Assembly (NCBI RefSeq): GCF_001570745.1 | Contig: NZ_BCSG01000012.1 | Span: 62,001-126,000, forward strand | From: Alicyclobacillus mali NBRC 102425 | GTDB taxonomy: Bacteria; Bacillota; Bacilli; Alicyclobacillales; Alicyclobacillaceae | Direction of reading: 5' to 3' | DNA length: 64,000 nt | Shown here: positions 37,462 through 46,624 of the stretch, in pieces | How the letters are laid out: every line of letters starts with the position of its first letter | How positions within the stretch are numbered: the first letter of the stretch is position 1 | Translations under genes and position numbers: made by a program | The notes under the pieces: generated by a model | Databases searched by the model: none | The model's input: only the letters and a program-made list of their open reading frames with translations | What the model was told of the DNA's origin: nothing

Positions 37462-38556
37462 TCAGCGCCCGCGCCGCATCGGTTCGTGATGCCCGAGGTG
37501 CGTGCTCCGCACCTGCCGCAGGGTCTCGATGCGCTTCATGGCCATCTCATCGGCTGCGCGATAGGTCGGGATGTGTCGCTCCGACGAGAGCTGGTACAGA
37601 TGGAGCATGATGTCGTAAATGCGCTCCACCTTGGATCGCGCGCGGTCCGGATGATAGCCTTCGAGCTCGTCCGCCACGTTGATTAATCCACCGGCGTTGA
37701 TCACGTAATCCGGTGCGTACAAAATCCCCCGCTCGTGCAGCATGTCCCCATGCCGCTCCTCGGCCAGTTGGTTGTTGGCTGAGCCTGCGATGATCTGCGC
37801 CCGAATTCGCGGAATCGTTTCATCGTTCAACACCGCGCCCAGCGCGCACGGCGCGAGGATGTCACATTCAGCACTCAGGATGTCTTGGGGAGACAGTGCC
37901 TGTGCTGCAAACTCGTTGACCGCACGTTCCACCTGCAGAGGGTTGACGTCGGCCACAAGCAGGTCTGCTCCGGCCCCGCGCAAGAGGCGAGCAAGCTCGT
38001 ATCCCACGCTTCCCAGCCCTTGAATTGCGACGCGGCGCCCGGCGAGATCGTCCGTGCCGTACAGGTGTTTGGCGCTCGCCTGAATGCCGCGGAAAACACC
38101 AAGGGCGGTCATGCCGCTCGGGTTGCCGCTCGAACCATAGCTCGGGGAGATCCCGCACACGTACGGTGTCTCGAGGTGAATGAGGTCCATATCCTGGACA
38201 GTGGTCCCCACATCTTCGGCCGTGATGTAGCGCCCGCCCAAGCTGTGGATGTAACGCCCCAAGGCGCGAAACAGGGCCTCGCTCTTATCCTTTCGCGGAT
38301 CTCCCATGATGACGGTCTTGCCGCCTCCGAGGTTCAGTCCGGCCGCGGCCGCCTTGTACGTCATGCCGCGCGCCAAGCGAAGCGCGTCGACGACCGCATC
38401 TTCTTCGGACGCGTAGGTCCACATCCGGCACCCGCCGAGCGCAGGGCCGAGTGTCGTGTCGTGGATGGCGATCACGGCGCGCAAGCCGGAGGCCTCGTCG
38501 TAGCAGAACACCACCTGTTCGTAGTCGTATTGGGCCATGCTGGAAAAGAGTTCCAT
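37462..38556 (-). CDS. bcd: Leucine/valine (branched-chain amino acid) dehydrogenase
   Basis: NAD-dependent oxidative deamination of Leu, Val and Ile to 2-oxo acids. The 364 residues are of the Glu/Leu/Phe/Val dehydrogenase family: [10 protein letters not shown] near 38, the catalytic Lys in [19 protein letters not shown] near 66-80, and the NAD motif [12 protein letters not shown] near 176. GGGGAGG precedes the ATG. It faces the valine-degradation operon and would supply its 2-oxo acids; the branched-chain 2-oxo acid dehydrogenase complex is not in the window. Confidence 0.93.
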   Translation of the reverse strand: MELFSSMAQYDYEQVVFCYDEASGLRAVIAIHDTTLGPALGGCRMWTYASEEDAVVDALRLARGMTYKAAAAGLNLGGGKTVIMGDPRKDKSEALFRALGRYIHSLGGRYITAEDVGTTVQDMDLIHLETPYVCGISPSYGSSGNPSGMTALGVFRGIQASAKHLYGTDDLAGRRVAIQGLGSVGYELARLLRGAGADLLVADVNPLQVERAVNEFAAQALSPQDILSAECDILAPCALGAVLNDETIPRIRAQIIAGSANNQLAEERHGDMLHERGILYAPDYVINAGGLINVADELEGYHPDRARSKVERIYDIMLHLYQLSSERHIPTYRAADEMAMKRIETLRQVRSTHLGHHEPMRRGR

Positions 38557-38606
38557 GTCGTTTAAGACCTCCCCACTGAGTATACCGCTCCGGCGGTCCT
38601 ACCAGA

Positions 38607-38635
38607 ACGATAGGGCGGCGCCTGCATAATTGCAA
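38607..38635 (-). promoter_or_regulatory. Putative sigma-A promoter for bcd
   Basis: On the minus strand: TTGCAA (38635-38630), 17 bp, TATCGT (38612-38607). The -35 lies inside the cre-like site next to it. Confidence 0.5.
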
Positions 38636-38644
38636 GCGCTTTCA
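38630..38644 (-). promoter_or_regulatory. cre-like CcpA site overlapping the bcd -35
   Basis: TTGCAAGCGCTTTCA (plus strand) fits WTGNAANCGNWNNCW at all positions and is nearly palindromic. Overlap with the -35 predicts repression of bcd when preferred sugars are present. Confidence 0.6.
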
Positions 38645-38800
38645 ATCAACCTCAATTGTAGCATGATTTCTGATTCAAGACTACATCTCTTCTCCCCTTG
38701 TCACCACTTCTCGCCTTGTCACCACGCCGACCTTGCGTTGCTGAAGTGCTAGGTATCTCACCGGCGCCCGAGCGGTCGCATCTGAGGTGTTGATTGATGG

Positions 38801-38829
38801 TTGTGTCAGGATCCGAACGGGAGTATAAT
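38801..38829 (+). promoter_or_regulatory. Sigma-A promoter upstream of the rnjB leader
   Basis: TTGTGT (38801-38806), exactly 17 bp, TATAAT (38824-38829). It is the best promoter in the 521-bp gap between bcd and rnjB. The part from 38645 to 38800 shows nothing I can assign. Confidence 0.75.
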
Positions 38830-38835
38830 AACACC

Positions 38836-38989
38836 GATAGTGACATGTGCGGCTTATTCGCTCAAGGGGTTGCGCACCCCGGCGCGAAGACAACGAATGG
38901 CGTGAAAGCGGATGGAACGGGTCGGGTGGTCCGCTTGAGCGCGTTCGATGCACAGAAAGACACGGCCTTGGTCTGAGCGGGCTTTTTTT
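38836..38989 (+). ncRNA. Structured leader or small RNA ending in a terminator-like fold, upstream of rnjB
   Basis: About 154 nt between a strong promoter and TTTTTTT (38983-38989). Segments compete for the same partners: CGCTCAAG (38859-38866) pairs fully with CTTGAGCG (38934-38941); AAGCGGA (38906-38912) pairs with TCCGCTT (38930-38936); and TGAGCGG (38974-38980) just before the U-tract pairs with CCGCTTG (38931-38937). A local hairpin GGGGT/ACCCC lies at 38866-38880. This is the layout of an attenuator or riboswitch, but I recognise no known class. It could also be a free small RNA. Confidence 0.5.
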
Positions 38990-39077
38990 GCATGTGGAGG
39001 AAAATGCGAAAGGAGACCGGGTGGGCGGGTCGTGATCGTGTCGCTGAATTCCATAAGTGTGGCAACGGAGGTGCAAA

Positions 39078-40733
39078 ATGCCAAGATCCAGATCAAGACT
39101 TTCCATCATCCCGCTCGGCGGAGTCGGGGAGATCGGAAAGAACATGACGCTCTATTGGTACGGACAGGACATGATTGTGGCCGATGCGGGGCTGAAGTTC
39201 CCCGACGAAGATATGCTCGGCATCGACATCGTCATTCCGGATATCACCTTTTTGGTCGAGAATCGCGAGAAAATTCGCGGCATCTTTCTGACGCACGGGC
39301 ATGAGGATCATATCGGTGGGCTTCCGTATGTGCTTCGGGAGATCAATGTGCCGGTCTATGGCACGCGACTGACGCTCGGACTCGTGGAGAACAAGTTGCG
39401 CGAGGCGGGTGTGCACGACGTGAAACTTGTCACCATGGACGGCAAGTCGCGGGTCCAACTGGGCCAGTTCTCGGTATCCCCGTTCTACGTGAATCACAGC
39501 ATTCCAGATACCGTCGGATTCGCCATCGAGACGCCGGAAGGCGTCGTCATCCACACAGGTGACTATAAGTTTGATCAGACGCCCATTGACGGTCGGCACG
39601 CGGACGTTCACAAGTTGGCGCAATGGGGAGCGCGTGGCGTCCTGGCGCTCGTGGGAGACAGCACGAACGCAGAACGTCCCGGTTATACGCCGTCCGAAAT
39701 GACGGTCGGCGTGAAGATCGACGAGATCATCAGCCAAGCTCCCGGGCGCGTGATTCTGTCCACCTTTGCGTCCAACATCCACCGCCTGCAGCTGATGATT
39801 CGGGCGGCCGAGCGTCACGGCCGGAAGGTCGCCATTGTCGGCCGGAGCATGGTCAACAACGTTCAGACTTCGCTACAACTCGGATATCTGGAGGCGCAGC
39901 CGGACACGCTCGTCGATCCCGACGAGGTCAATAAGCTGCCCCCAGAAAAGGTGGTCATCCTCTCGACGGGCAGCCAAGGAGAGCCCATGTCCGCGCTCAC
40001 GCGCATGGCTCGTGCCGCGCATCGGAAGATCGAGATCGTGCCGGGCGACACCGTGGTCTTGGCCAGTTCGCCGATTCCGGGCAACGAAAAGTTCGTGGCG
40101 AGGACCATCGATCAGCTGTTCCGGGCGGGTGCTCACGTGATTTACCGCGGCGTGCACGCCTCGGGCCATGGGAGCCAGGAAGAGCTGAAGTGGATGCTGC
40201 AGCTCGTGCGCCCGAAGTATTTCCTGCCTGTTCACGGCGAGTTTCGCATGCAGCGCATTCACGCCGATCTCGCCATCCAGCTCGGCGTTGAGCCAGATCA
40301 CATCTTCATCACCGAGATCGGCGATGTCGTGGAGTTTGAAGACGGGCGTGCCCGCCTCGGCGGCAAGGTCCCAGCAGGCTCCGTGATGATTGACGGGCTC
40401 GGCGTGGGGGATGTCGGCAACATCGTGCTGCGAGATCGCAAGTTGTTGTCCCAGGACGGCATCCTGGTTGTCGTGGTCACGCTGTCCAAGACGACGGGGC
40501 ATATCCTTTCGGGCCCGGACATCATCTCGCGAGGCTTTGTGTACGTGCGCGAGTCGGAGGCGCTATTGGATGAGGCCAACCGTCTCGTGGAGAGCACGCT
40601 CAGCAAACTTGTCTCCGACAACGTGAGCGAGTGGTCGTCGCTGAAGACGGCTGTGCGGGATACACTCGGCCGATACCTTTATGAACAGACGCGTCGGCGC
40701 CCGATGATCCTGCCCATCATCATGGAGGCGTGA
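39078..40733 (+). CDS. rnjB: Ribonuclease J (RnjB position)
   Basis: Metallo-beta-lactamase/beta-CASP ribonuclease with 5'-3' exo- and endonuclease activity. It has 551 residues: the zinc motif THGHEDHIGGLPYV near 74, the Asp in HTGDYKFDQTP near 163, beta-CASP motifs (STFASNIHR near 232; HASGHGSQEELKWML near 363; PVHGEFRMQ near 390) and the C-terminal domain. GGAGGTG precedes the ATG. Position before tepA matches rnjB of B. subtilis, though paralogue identity (J1 or J2) is inferred from position only. Confidence 0.93.
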   Translation: MPRSRSRLSIIPLGGVGEIGKNMTLYWYGQDMIVADAGLKFPDEDMLGIDIVIPDITFLVENREKIRGIFLTHGHEDHIGGLPYVLREINVPVYGTRLTLGLVENKLREAGVHDVKLVTMDGKSRVQLGQFSVSPFYVNHSIPDTVGFAIETPEGVVIHTGDYKFDQTPIDGRHADVHKLAQWGARGVLALVGDSTNAERPGYTPSEMTVGVKIDEIISQAPGRVILSTFASNIHRLQLMIRAAERHGRKVAIVGRSMVNNVQTSLQLGYLEAQPDTLVDPDEVNKLPPEKVVILSTGSQGEPMSALTRMARAAHRKIEIVPGDTVVLASSPIPGNEKFVARTIDQLFRAGAHVIYRGVHASGHGSQEELKWMLQLVRPKYFLPVHGEFRMQRIHADLAIQLGVEPDHIFITEIGDVVEFEDGRARLGGKVPAGSVMIDGLGVGDVGNIVLRDRKLLSQDGILVVVVTLSKTTGHILSGPDIISRGFVYVRESEALLDEANRLVESTLSKLVSDNVSEWSSLKTAVRDTLGRYLYEQTRRRPMILPIIMEA

Positions 40734-40752
40734 TCAGACCACCTCTCCCGTC

Positions 40753-40797
40753 AAAGGCCGTTCTTCGCCTTCCCTTGGAGGCGCAGAATGGCCTTTT
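40753..40797 (+). terminator. Rho-independent terminator after rnjB
   Basis: Long interrupted stem: AAAGGCC with GGCCTTT, then TTCT/AGAA and CGCCT/AGGCG, with TTTT at the 3' side. It separates rnjB from tepA. Confidence 0.75.
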
Positions 40798-40901
40798 GTC
40801 GCATGGATAACATCTGCACTTCTCCCCCCAAGTGGGCCCAAGTTTGCGTATGGATGCACACCTCGATGCCGATACTTTGACGGCAGGAGGCGGATGCATT
40901 C

Positions 40902-41681
40902 ATGGATTCAAAGTCAGCCTACGCGAGCGTGATGAAGGCCGGGGCCGCGAGCAGCGCGGACGCGCAGGAATCTAAGGAGGCGTCCACGTCCATCGAGCCA
41001 CTCGGCGCGAATGAACCCGCCGCAGTCGTGACGGGCGACATCTACTGTTTGACGGTCATTGGTCAAATCGAGGGTCACATGGTGCTCCCTCCCCAGAATA
41101 AGACCACCAAATACGAACACGTCATTCCCCAACTTGTTGCCGTGGAGGAGAGCGATAAAATCGACGGGCTCCTCATCATCCTCAACACGGTCGGCGGCGA
41201 CGTGGAGGCAGGTCTGGCCATCGCCGAACTGGTGGCGTCGATGTCCAAACCCACGGTGTCCATCGTGTTGGGTGGCGGGCACTCCATCGGCGTGCCCATC
41301 GCCGTGGCGGCGGATTACACTTTCATCGCGGAATCCGCCAGTATGACCATTCATCCCATTCGCCTGAACGGCCTCGTGATCGGGGTGCAACAGTCGTTTG
41401 AGTACCTCGAGAAGATGCAGGATCGCGTGATACGCTTCGTCGTCGAGCACTCGCGGATCTCCGAAGATATGTTTCGCCACCTGATGCTGAACACGGGGGA
41501 GATGGCGAAAGACATTGGTACGACCGTTGTTGGGCGAGACGCCGTGAAGTACGGCCTGTGCGACGAAGTTGGCGGCCTCGGGCATGCGATGCACAAGCTG
41601 AAAGCGCTCATTCGGGAACGCAGGGAATCTCGTCCAAACGGGGTGGTAACCCAAGCTCTTCAACCGGGGGTGATCCAGTGA
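40902..41681 (+). CDS. tepA: ClpP-like serine protease TepA (translocation-enhancing protein)
   Basis: Cytoplasmic ClpP/crotonase-fold protease reported in B. subtilis to help protein export and degrade small acid-soluble spore proteins. It has 259 residues: a variable N-terminus (1-45), then the ClpP core with the Ser in [12 protein letters not shown] near 128 and His in [11 protein letters not shown] near 150. AGGAGGCGG precedes the ATG. Its stop overlaps the ylzJ start (TGATG-type overlap). Confidence 0.92.
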   Translation: MDSKSAYASVMKAGAASSADAQESKEASTSIEPLGANEPAAVVTGDIYCLTVIGQIEGHMVLPPQNKTTKYEHVIPQLVAVEESDKIDGLLIILNTVGGDVEAGLAIAELVASMSKPTVSIVLGGGHSIGVPIAVAADYTFIAESASMTIHPIRLNGLVIGVQQSFEYLEKMQDRVIRFVVEHSRISEDMFRHLMLNTGEMAKDIGTTVVGRDAVKYGLCDEVGGLGHAMHKLKALIRERRESRPNGVVTQALQPGVIQ

Positions 41682-41884
41682 TGCTCTGGACCACGTTGGC
41701 GGAAGGCGAAATCTACAGCGGCTGGTGGAGCCAAAGCCCTCGTTTCGAGGAATGGAGAGACGGACATCGAACCCTGATTGTAACCCGGGACGAATACGGC
41801 ACCCCAAGGCTGGTGAGGCTCATCAGCCCCGTTGCCAGCGACTATCTCAGGCCAGAGTGGCAGCCTGGCGCCGCGCTTCGGTGA
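41681..41884 (+). CDS. ylzJ: YlzJ-like small protein
   Basis: A 67-residue protein in the exact place of ylzJ, between tepA and spoIIIE. It begins [15 protein letters not shown] and ends with SPVASDYLRPEWQPG, consistent with the YlzJ family (function unknown). The ATG shares a base with the tepA stop; GGGGGTGAT lies upstream. Assignment relies partly on position. Confidence 0.8.
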   Translation: MLWTTLAEGEIYSGWWSQSPRFEEWRDGHRTLIVTRDEYGTPRLVRLISPVASDYLRPEWQPGAALR

Positions 41885-41941
41885 GGAAGGCGGGAGGAGT
41901 TTGCGCTCGAGGGTCGAATCATCAGTCTGAGGAAGGGACTG

Positions 41942-44374
41942 GTGAGGTTGGCGCGCAAGCAGCAGAAAAATGTCCTCAAATATGAAGTCACCGGTCTGGC
42001 CATGCTCACGGCCTGTGCCTTAGCCCTCGGGAGGTTAGGGCTCGTGGGCCAGTTTCTGGCCGTCGTAAGCATTTATCTCGCTGGAAGTTGGTATTTTCTC
42101 ATTCCGATTTTGGTCGGATACGCGGCCGTGTACATGATGGTGCGGAGAAGCCGCTTCGTGTGGGACGGACGCCACCTGGGTCTTTTGATCCTCCTTTTGT
42201 GCATGCTCGCACTCATTGAGATGAATTTTTACTCCAACCTTGCGGATCAGGGACTTCAGTCGTACTTCTGGTCGAGCGAGTGGAATGCGCTCCAGGCCCT
42301 GCGGGCCTATGTGTTTCATCCGACGTCGGGTGCACCCCCAAGCGCCGGAGGGGGACTCATCGGCTTTTTTGTGTTTCAACTTTTGCACCTCTTGTTCAAT
42401 TCGCCGCAGACGTACGAGCTTGGACCACGCCTGATCATTGTGGCGGGCGGACTGATAGGCATCGCCCTGGTGTTCCAGGTGTCGCTCGTGAGTGTCGTCC
42501 GCCGCGGGTCTCGGTACACCGAGCAAACGTTGGATCGCATGTGGTCGAACGTGCGTAGACAGGCGGGGCAAGTGTTTCGGCGAGAGAAAGACCCTGAGCC
42601 TGAAGTCGTTGAGGACGCGCCGCGGTCCACGCGGCCTTCCGTCGTGATCGACGGCGACGTGCTGGAGGAAGCGGAGCCGCAGGCTCCTCATGTGGAGGCG
42701 GAGCCAATCATTCACGACTTTGCCGCGCGCGCCGGTCGGCCCGAAAAGTCGGAGGATGTTCCCCCGTGGGCGGAATCGGATGAACCTGTGGTCGAACCGG
42801 ATGCGAAGGGGCTTGTTGTGAAGTTTCCCTCGCGGAACGAGCGAAAGCGGACCCCCGCCGTGCGCGAGGAGGAGCGACCGACAGCCGTCGTGCCGGAGTA
42901 CGAAGTTGGGCCGATGATCCACGACGAGTCGTATCAGCTCCCTCCGCTTACCCTGCTCGACCCGCCGTCAGGCAAGCACGCGCCTGTCGCGACTGCGAAT
43001 GTCCAGGAAAACGCCCAAAAGCTCCAATCCACGCTGCAGTCGTTCAACGTCCAGGCCCGGGTGGTGGAAATTCATCGTGGACCGACGGTCACGCGGTACG
43101 AAATTCAGCCAGCGGCCGGCGTAAAGGTCGCGCGGGTGCTGTCGCTGCAGGACGACATTGCCCTCGCGCTGGCCGCGCGGGATATTCGCATCGAGGCGCC
43201 GGTGCCAGGGAAATCGGTGATCGGCATCGAGATCCCAAACGACGAGATCGCCGTGGTGACGCTTCGCGAGGTGCTGGAGTCGCCGGAATTTCAGAATTCG
43301 TCCGCAAAGCTGGCGCTCGCGCTTGGGCGAGACATCACCGGTGCGCCGATTGTCGGAGATCTGCAGAAGATGCCTCACCTCCTTGTGGCGGGTGCCACCG
43401 GTTCGGGCAAGAGCGTCTGCATCAACGGGATGATCGCGTCGCTCCTGGTGCGCGCGAAGCCCCACGAGGTCAAGCTGATGATGATCGATCCCAAGATGGT
43501 CGAATTGAGCATCTACAACGGCATTCCGCACCTTTTGACGCCGGTCGTGACGGACGCTAGGCTGGCGGCAGGGGCATTGAAGAAAATCGTGCAGGAGATG
43601 GAGAACCGGTATCGGCTGATGGCGGAGCGAGGCGCGCGCGACATCGATCGGTTCAACGACATCATGCGCGATGAAGGACTTGACCCGCTTCCCTACATCG
43701 TCGTGATTGTGGACGAACTGGCCGATTTGATGATGGTAGCGCCGCACGACGTGGAAGATGCCATCTGCCGACTGGCCCAGATGGCGCGCGCAGCGGGCAT
43801 CCATCTCATCGTCGCCACGCAGCGGCCGTCGGTTGATGTCATCACGGGCCTTATCAAGGCGAATATTCCCAGCCGAATCGCGTTCGCCGTTTCGTCCATG
43901 GCGGACTCCCGCACCATCCTCGACATGGGCGGTGCGGAGAAGCTGCTCGGCCGCGGCGACATGTTGTACTATCCGGTCGGAGCGGCCAAACCGACGCGCG
44001 TGCAGGGGGCCTACGTGTCGGAACGCGAAATTGAGCGGCTCGTGGAGTACGTCAAGAATCAGCAGCACGCCGTCTACACGATGGATCTGAGCACTGCCAT
44101 CGAGGATGAACCGGAGGACGAGGAAGGGCCGGAGCTCGACAGCCTGTTCATGGACGCGGTCGATCTCGTCGTGGACATGGGGCAAGCGTCCGTATCCCTC
44201 TTGCAGCGGAGGTTCCGCATCGGATACTCGCGCGCCGCACGCATCATTGATCAAATGGAGCAGAGTGGCATTGTGGGGCCGTACGAGGGCAGCAAACCCC
44301 GGGAAGTCCTCATCACGAAGGAGCAGTGGCTGCAGGCGAAGTCCTCGTTCACGCGCCAGCATCAGGCGGAATGA
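41942..44374 (+). CDS. spoIIIE: DNA translocase SpoIIIE/FtsK
   Basis: Membrane-anchored ATP-driven DNA pump that moves the chromosome into the forespore. The 810 residues have about four membrane helices in the first 185 residues, an acidic linker (195-345), the alpha/beta motor domain with [14 protein letters not shown] near 485 (Walker A) and [13 protein letters not shown] near 585 (Walker B), and a C-terminal winged-helix gamma domain (about 735-800; [16 protein letters not shown]) that reads orientation sequences. The GTG at 41942 follows GAGGAAGGG; TTG 41948 is also possible. Confidence 0.95.
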   Translation: MRLARKQQKNVLKYEVTGLAMLTACALALGRLGLVGQFLAVVSIYLAGSWYFLIPILVGYAAVYMMVRRSRFVWDGRHLGLLILLLCMLALIEMNFYSNLADQGLQSYFWSSEWNALQALRAYVFHPTSGAPPSAGGGLIGFFVFQLLHLLFNSPQTYELGPRLIIVAGGLIGIALVFQVSLVSVVRRGSRYTEQTLDRMWSNVRRQAGQVFRREKDPEPEVVEDAPRSTRPSVVIDGDVLEEAEPQAPHVEAEPIIHDFAARAGRPEKSEDVPPWAESDEPVVEPDAKGLVVKFPSRNERKRTPAVREEERPTAVVPEYEVGPMIHDESYQLPPLTLLDPPSGKHAPVATANVQENAQKLQSTLQSFNVQARVVEIHRGPTVTRYEIQPAAGVKVARVLSLQDDIALALAARDIRIEAPVPGKSVIGIEIPNDEIAVVTLREVLESPEFQNSSAKLALALGRDITGAPIVGDLQKMPHLLVAGATGSGKSVCINGMIASLLVRAKPHEVKLMMIDPKMVELSIYNGIPHLLTPVVTDARLAAGALKKIVQEMENRYRLMAERGARDIDRFNDIMRDEGLDPLPYIVVIVDELADLMMVAPHDVEDAICRLAQMARAAGIHLIVATQRPSVDVITGLIKANIPSRIAFAVSSMADSRTILDMGGAEKLLGRGDMLYYPVGAAKPTRVQGAYVSEREIERLVEYVKNQQHAVYTMDLSTAIEDEPEDEEGPELDSLFMDAVDLVVDMGQASVSLLQRRFRIGYSRAARIIDQMEQSGIVGPYEGSKPREVLITKEQWLQAKSSFTRQHQAE

Positions 44375-44436
44375 GGCATACACCCGTCCGCCCGTCCGTA
44401 TACATGTCCTAGTCCAACACGAGGAGAGGACGACGG

Positions 44437-45018
44437 GTGGTACGCCAGAAATCGTCCATTGTAGTCATGACGGTCGCGTTCGTCGCGCTGTGCGCTTACA
44501 TGGGCCTGGCTCACGCGTTCTCGCAACGGGGAGCGGGACGCGATGTGACGGACGCGCATGGCGTCAGCGCCGCCGTCGCGCCAGTTGAAGCTGCGCCGTC
44601 GGAGGCCGAGATGGAGACCATCGCCGCGAGTCTGGCCGATATCCCCGGCTTGTATGACCTCGCCGTGCTGCCCGACGATCGCGGCGACGGCCAATTCGTG
44701 GTATCGGCGATGGTGGAAGTGGAAACGCCCGCAGGCACTATTTCCAATCCGACGGTTGCCTTCCGCGACATGCGCGCGGTTACGGACGCCTATTTGAGCA
44801 ATTTGTACTTGTTAAAGGAGCCGATTGCCGAAGCTGAGATCACCTTCACAGAGGGTGGAACCATCGTGGGGACGGCAGGGCTGGGGAGAAGCACATACGA
44901 GCATTTGGCCACTCGAGCGTCGGGAGAAGACCTCGCAGAGGCGATGCAGGGGGCAGCTCAGGACGCCACGGGCGTGGATCATGCCTGCTGGATGGAACTG
45001 AAGCCTCTTGCAAACTGA
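44437..45018 (+). CDS. Exported protein of unknown function
   Basis: A 193-residue protein I do not recognise. It has one N-terminal hydrophobic segment (about 7-26), which is a signal peptide or anchor, so most of it should lie outside the membrane. The middle is acidic and the C-terminal part holds LGRSTYEHLATRASGEDLAEAM. The GTG start follows GAGGAGAGG at 7 bp. It lies 62 bp after spoIIIE and is followed by a strong terminator, so it may be the last gene of that transcript. Confidence 0.75.
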   Translation: MVRQKSSIVVMTVAFVALCAYMGLAHAFSQRGAGRDVTDAHGVSAAVAPVEAAPSEAEMETIAASLADIPGLYDLAVLPDDRGDGQFVVSAMVEVETPAGTISNPTVAFRDMRAVTDAYLSNLYLLKEPIAEAEITFTEGGTIVGTAGLGRSTYEHLATRASGEDLAEAMQGAAQDATGVDHACWMELKPLAN

Positions 45019-45050
45019 GGTCCTTATCGGGGCACCGGGACACGTGAATG

Positions 45051-45082
45051 ACAAAAGGGACGCCTACGGGCGTCCCTTTTGT
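45051..45082. terminator. Bidirectional Rho-independent terminator
   Basis: Perfect 14-bp stem ACAAAAGGGACGCC/GGCGTCCCTTTTGT with a 4-nt loop gives a U-run on either strand. It ends the gene at 44437 and the convergent gene at 45064, whose last codons lie inside it. Confidence 0.92.
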
Positions 45083-45414
45083 CGGCTTGCGCCGTCGATA
45101 AACCGCTGGGTGACGGAGATCTGCTCGCGGCGAAACGACCGCATCAACGCGCGAACCACCGGCTCGTGACCTGTGCGCAGCAGCGCATCCACGATGGACT
45201 GCAGCGTAAAATTCTCGTCGAGCGACTCGCGTACATGCGGATGGTCGTCCAGATGATCGAGCCAGCTCTCGTCGTAATACTTCCCGCGCAGTTCTCGATA
45301 GGCCTCCTCGTAGAGGTCGTAAATGTCAAACGGCGCGTCGATCTGCTCCAAGTAAAAGTCAAGCTGGTAGAGCGCTTTGGCTACGGACACGTGGTCTCCA
45401 CTGATATCCCCCAC
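45064..45414 (-). CDS. Conserved-looking protein of unknown function
   Basis: About 116 residues, acidic and rich in aromatic residues (YQLDFYLEQIDAPFDIYDLY near 14), with a basic C-terminus. No signal peptide, membrane segment or known motif. The GTG at 45414 follows AAAGGATGATGG on the minus strand; the same frame is open far upstream but without a ribosome site, and that part overlaps the promoter and start of the lipoprotein gene. I cannot name a family. Confidence 0.7.
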   Translation of the reverse strand: MGDISGDHVSVAKALYQLDFYLEQIDAPFDIYDLYEEAYRELRGKYYDESWLDHLDDHPHVRESLDENFTLQSIVDALLRTGHEPVVRALMRSFRREQISVTQRFIDGASRQKGRP

Positions 45415-45490
45415 GGCGCCATCATCCTTTCGTATACCCTTATCATGTGAGAGAGACGCGTGAAAGGCAAGCGTGAGATTTCTCCTGGGT

Positions 45491-45519
45491 GAGACAAGCT
45501 GTTCGAGAAGGTTTACAAT
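45491..45519 (+). promoter_or_regulatory. Putative sigma-A promoter for the lipoprotein gene
   Basis: GAGACA (45491-45496), 17 bp, TACAAT (45514-45519), 44 bp before the ATG. Confidence 0.5.
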
Positions 45520-45562
45520 AGGGTGAAGCGACATTTGCGGAAGCCCTCGCAAAAGGAGTGGA

Positions 45563-46600
45563 ATGGCAAAAGTGCGAAGAAAGTGGCGGCTCGCGGTGGC
45601 GATGGCGGCAGTCGCGGCCAGTGCGGCGGGCTGTGGCGCGCCTGATCTGGCGGCCATGCGCCCGACGGTCAATAAGCCCGCGGTGCTGGTGGAGATTGTG
45701 GGTGCGCCGCCGTTCGCCCCGTCGGCGTCAGAGTTGGGAGCCGCAGGAGCGACGGCCGTGGAAGTGGTGCACACTTCTTTGAGCGCATGGCAGTCGGAAG
45801 CACAGAGCGAGCTGTCCAGGCGCCGACTCACCGGAGTCATGTTGGTATGTGACGATGCGAACCCTCTCGCGTCGGGCGTGAACGAGATGGCTTCGGCAAA
45901 CCCGTCAGTACACTTTCTCGTCGTGAGCGACCGAGCCGCTTCTCCGTCCTCACTCGCGAATGTGGCGGAAATGGCTCAGGATCCGGTCGGCGTCGCGTAC
46001 AGCATAGGGGTGCTCTGTGGAGACTGGATGACGTCGCTCGGTTCCGGTTCGGCCAGTGGGGCCGTGTACACCGGCGTGCCCAGCTTGGTGTACGTACCCG
46101 GCGGTGCCAGCGTTGCTGAACAAAAAGCGTTCTTTGTGGGTCTGTATCAGGCAGATGCGAATGCGACTGTGGTCGCAGTTCCGCAGCCCTCCGCCCAGCC
46201 GCTGTCGAGCTACGGATACGCAGTCGAGCTCGGCGCCATCGGCGGCAACGCGGCGCCGGGACAGCTTCAGACACTTCATGCGTTGACGCCGAACTGGGCC
46301 TGTTTTGGCACAACGTCCGCATCAGGGTGCGCCGTGTCTCCGGGCCATCTCGCCGACTCGGAGGTCCTGCGAGCGTTTCAAATGCTCCTTTCACCTGCTT
46401 CCTGGAAGCCGGGAGAGCATCTGGTGCTCGATTTGACTTCTGTCGCCTTGGACGACAAGCAGGTGCCTGCTTCTGTCGTCACGTCGTGGGCCGCGCTTCA
46501 GGTTCGCGCCGAATCGGAAGCAGCGGGCGCGGACGCCACCTTCGCTTCGCTCGCCCCCAGCGTGCGAGCCAACCTTCAGAACGCTTTTCATTTGTCCTAG
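45563..46600 (+). CDS. Lipoprotein, divergent BMP/Med-like substrate-binding protein
   Basis: A 345-residue lipoprotein: a basic N-terminus, a hydrophobic stretch and a lipobox ending SAAGC with Cys 24. Several spacings recall the BMP family (PnrA/Med): ANPSVHFLVVSD near 113, DPVGVAYSIGVLCGDW near 138 and KAFFVGLYQADANATVV near 190. No permease genes are near, so it may be a sensor or a Med-like regulator instead of a transporter part. AAAGGAG precedes the ATG. Confidence 0.75.
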   Translation: MAKVRRKWRLAVAMAAVAASAAGCGAPDLAAMRPTVNKPAVLVEIVGAPPFAPSASELGAAGATAVEVVHTSLSAWQSEAQSELSRRRLTGVMLVCDDANPLASGVNEMASANPSVHFLVVSDRAASPSSLANVAEMAQDPVGVAYSIGVLCGDWMTSLGSGSASGAVYTGVPSLVYVPGGASVAEQKAFFVGLYQADANATVVAVPQPSAQPLSSYGYAVELGAIGGNAAPGQLQTLHALTPNWACFGTTSASGCAVSPGHLADSEVLRAFQMLLSPASWKPGEHLVLDLTSVALDDKQVPASVVTSWAALQVRAESEAAGADATFASLAPSVRANLQNAFHLS

Positions 46601-46624
46601 GACCCCGAGAAAGGTTGAGATGGC

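Noticed and set aside
38924-38934. T-box riboswitch upstream of rnjB
   Set aside because: GGGTGGTCCGC lacks the A of the T-box core, no specifier loop or stem I features are visible, and the downstream gene is not an amino-acid gene. Kept only as an unclassified structured leader.
39004-39147. Small frame (47 codons) after GGAGG just before rnjB, a possible leader peptide
   Set aside because: It overlaps the rnjB start in another frame and has no run of regulatory codons; a ribosome site alone is too little.
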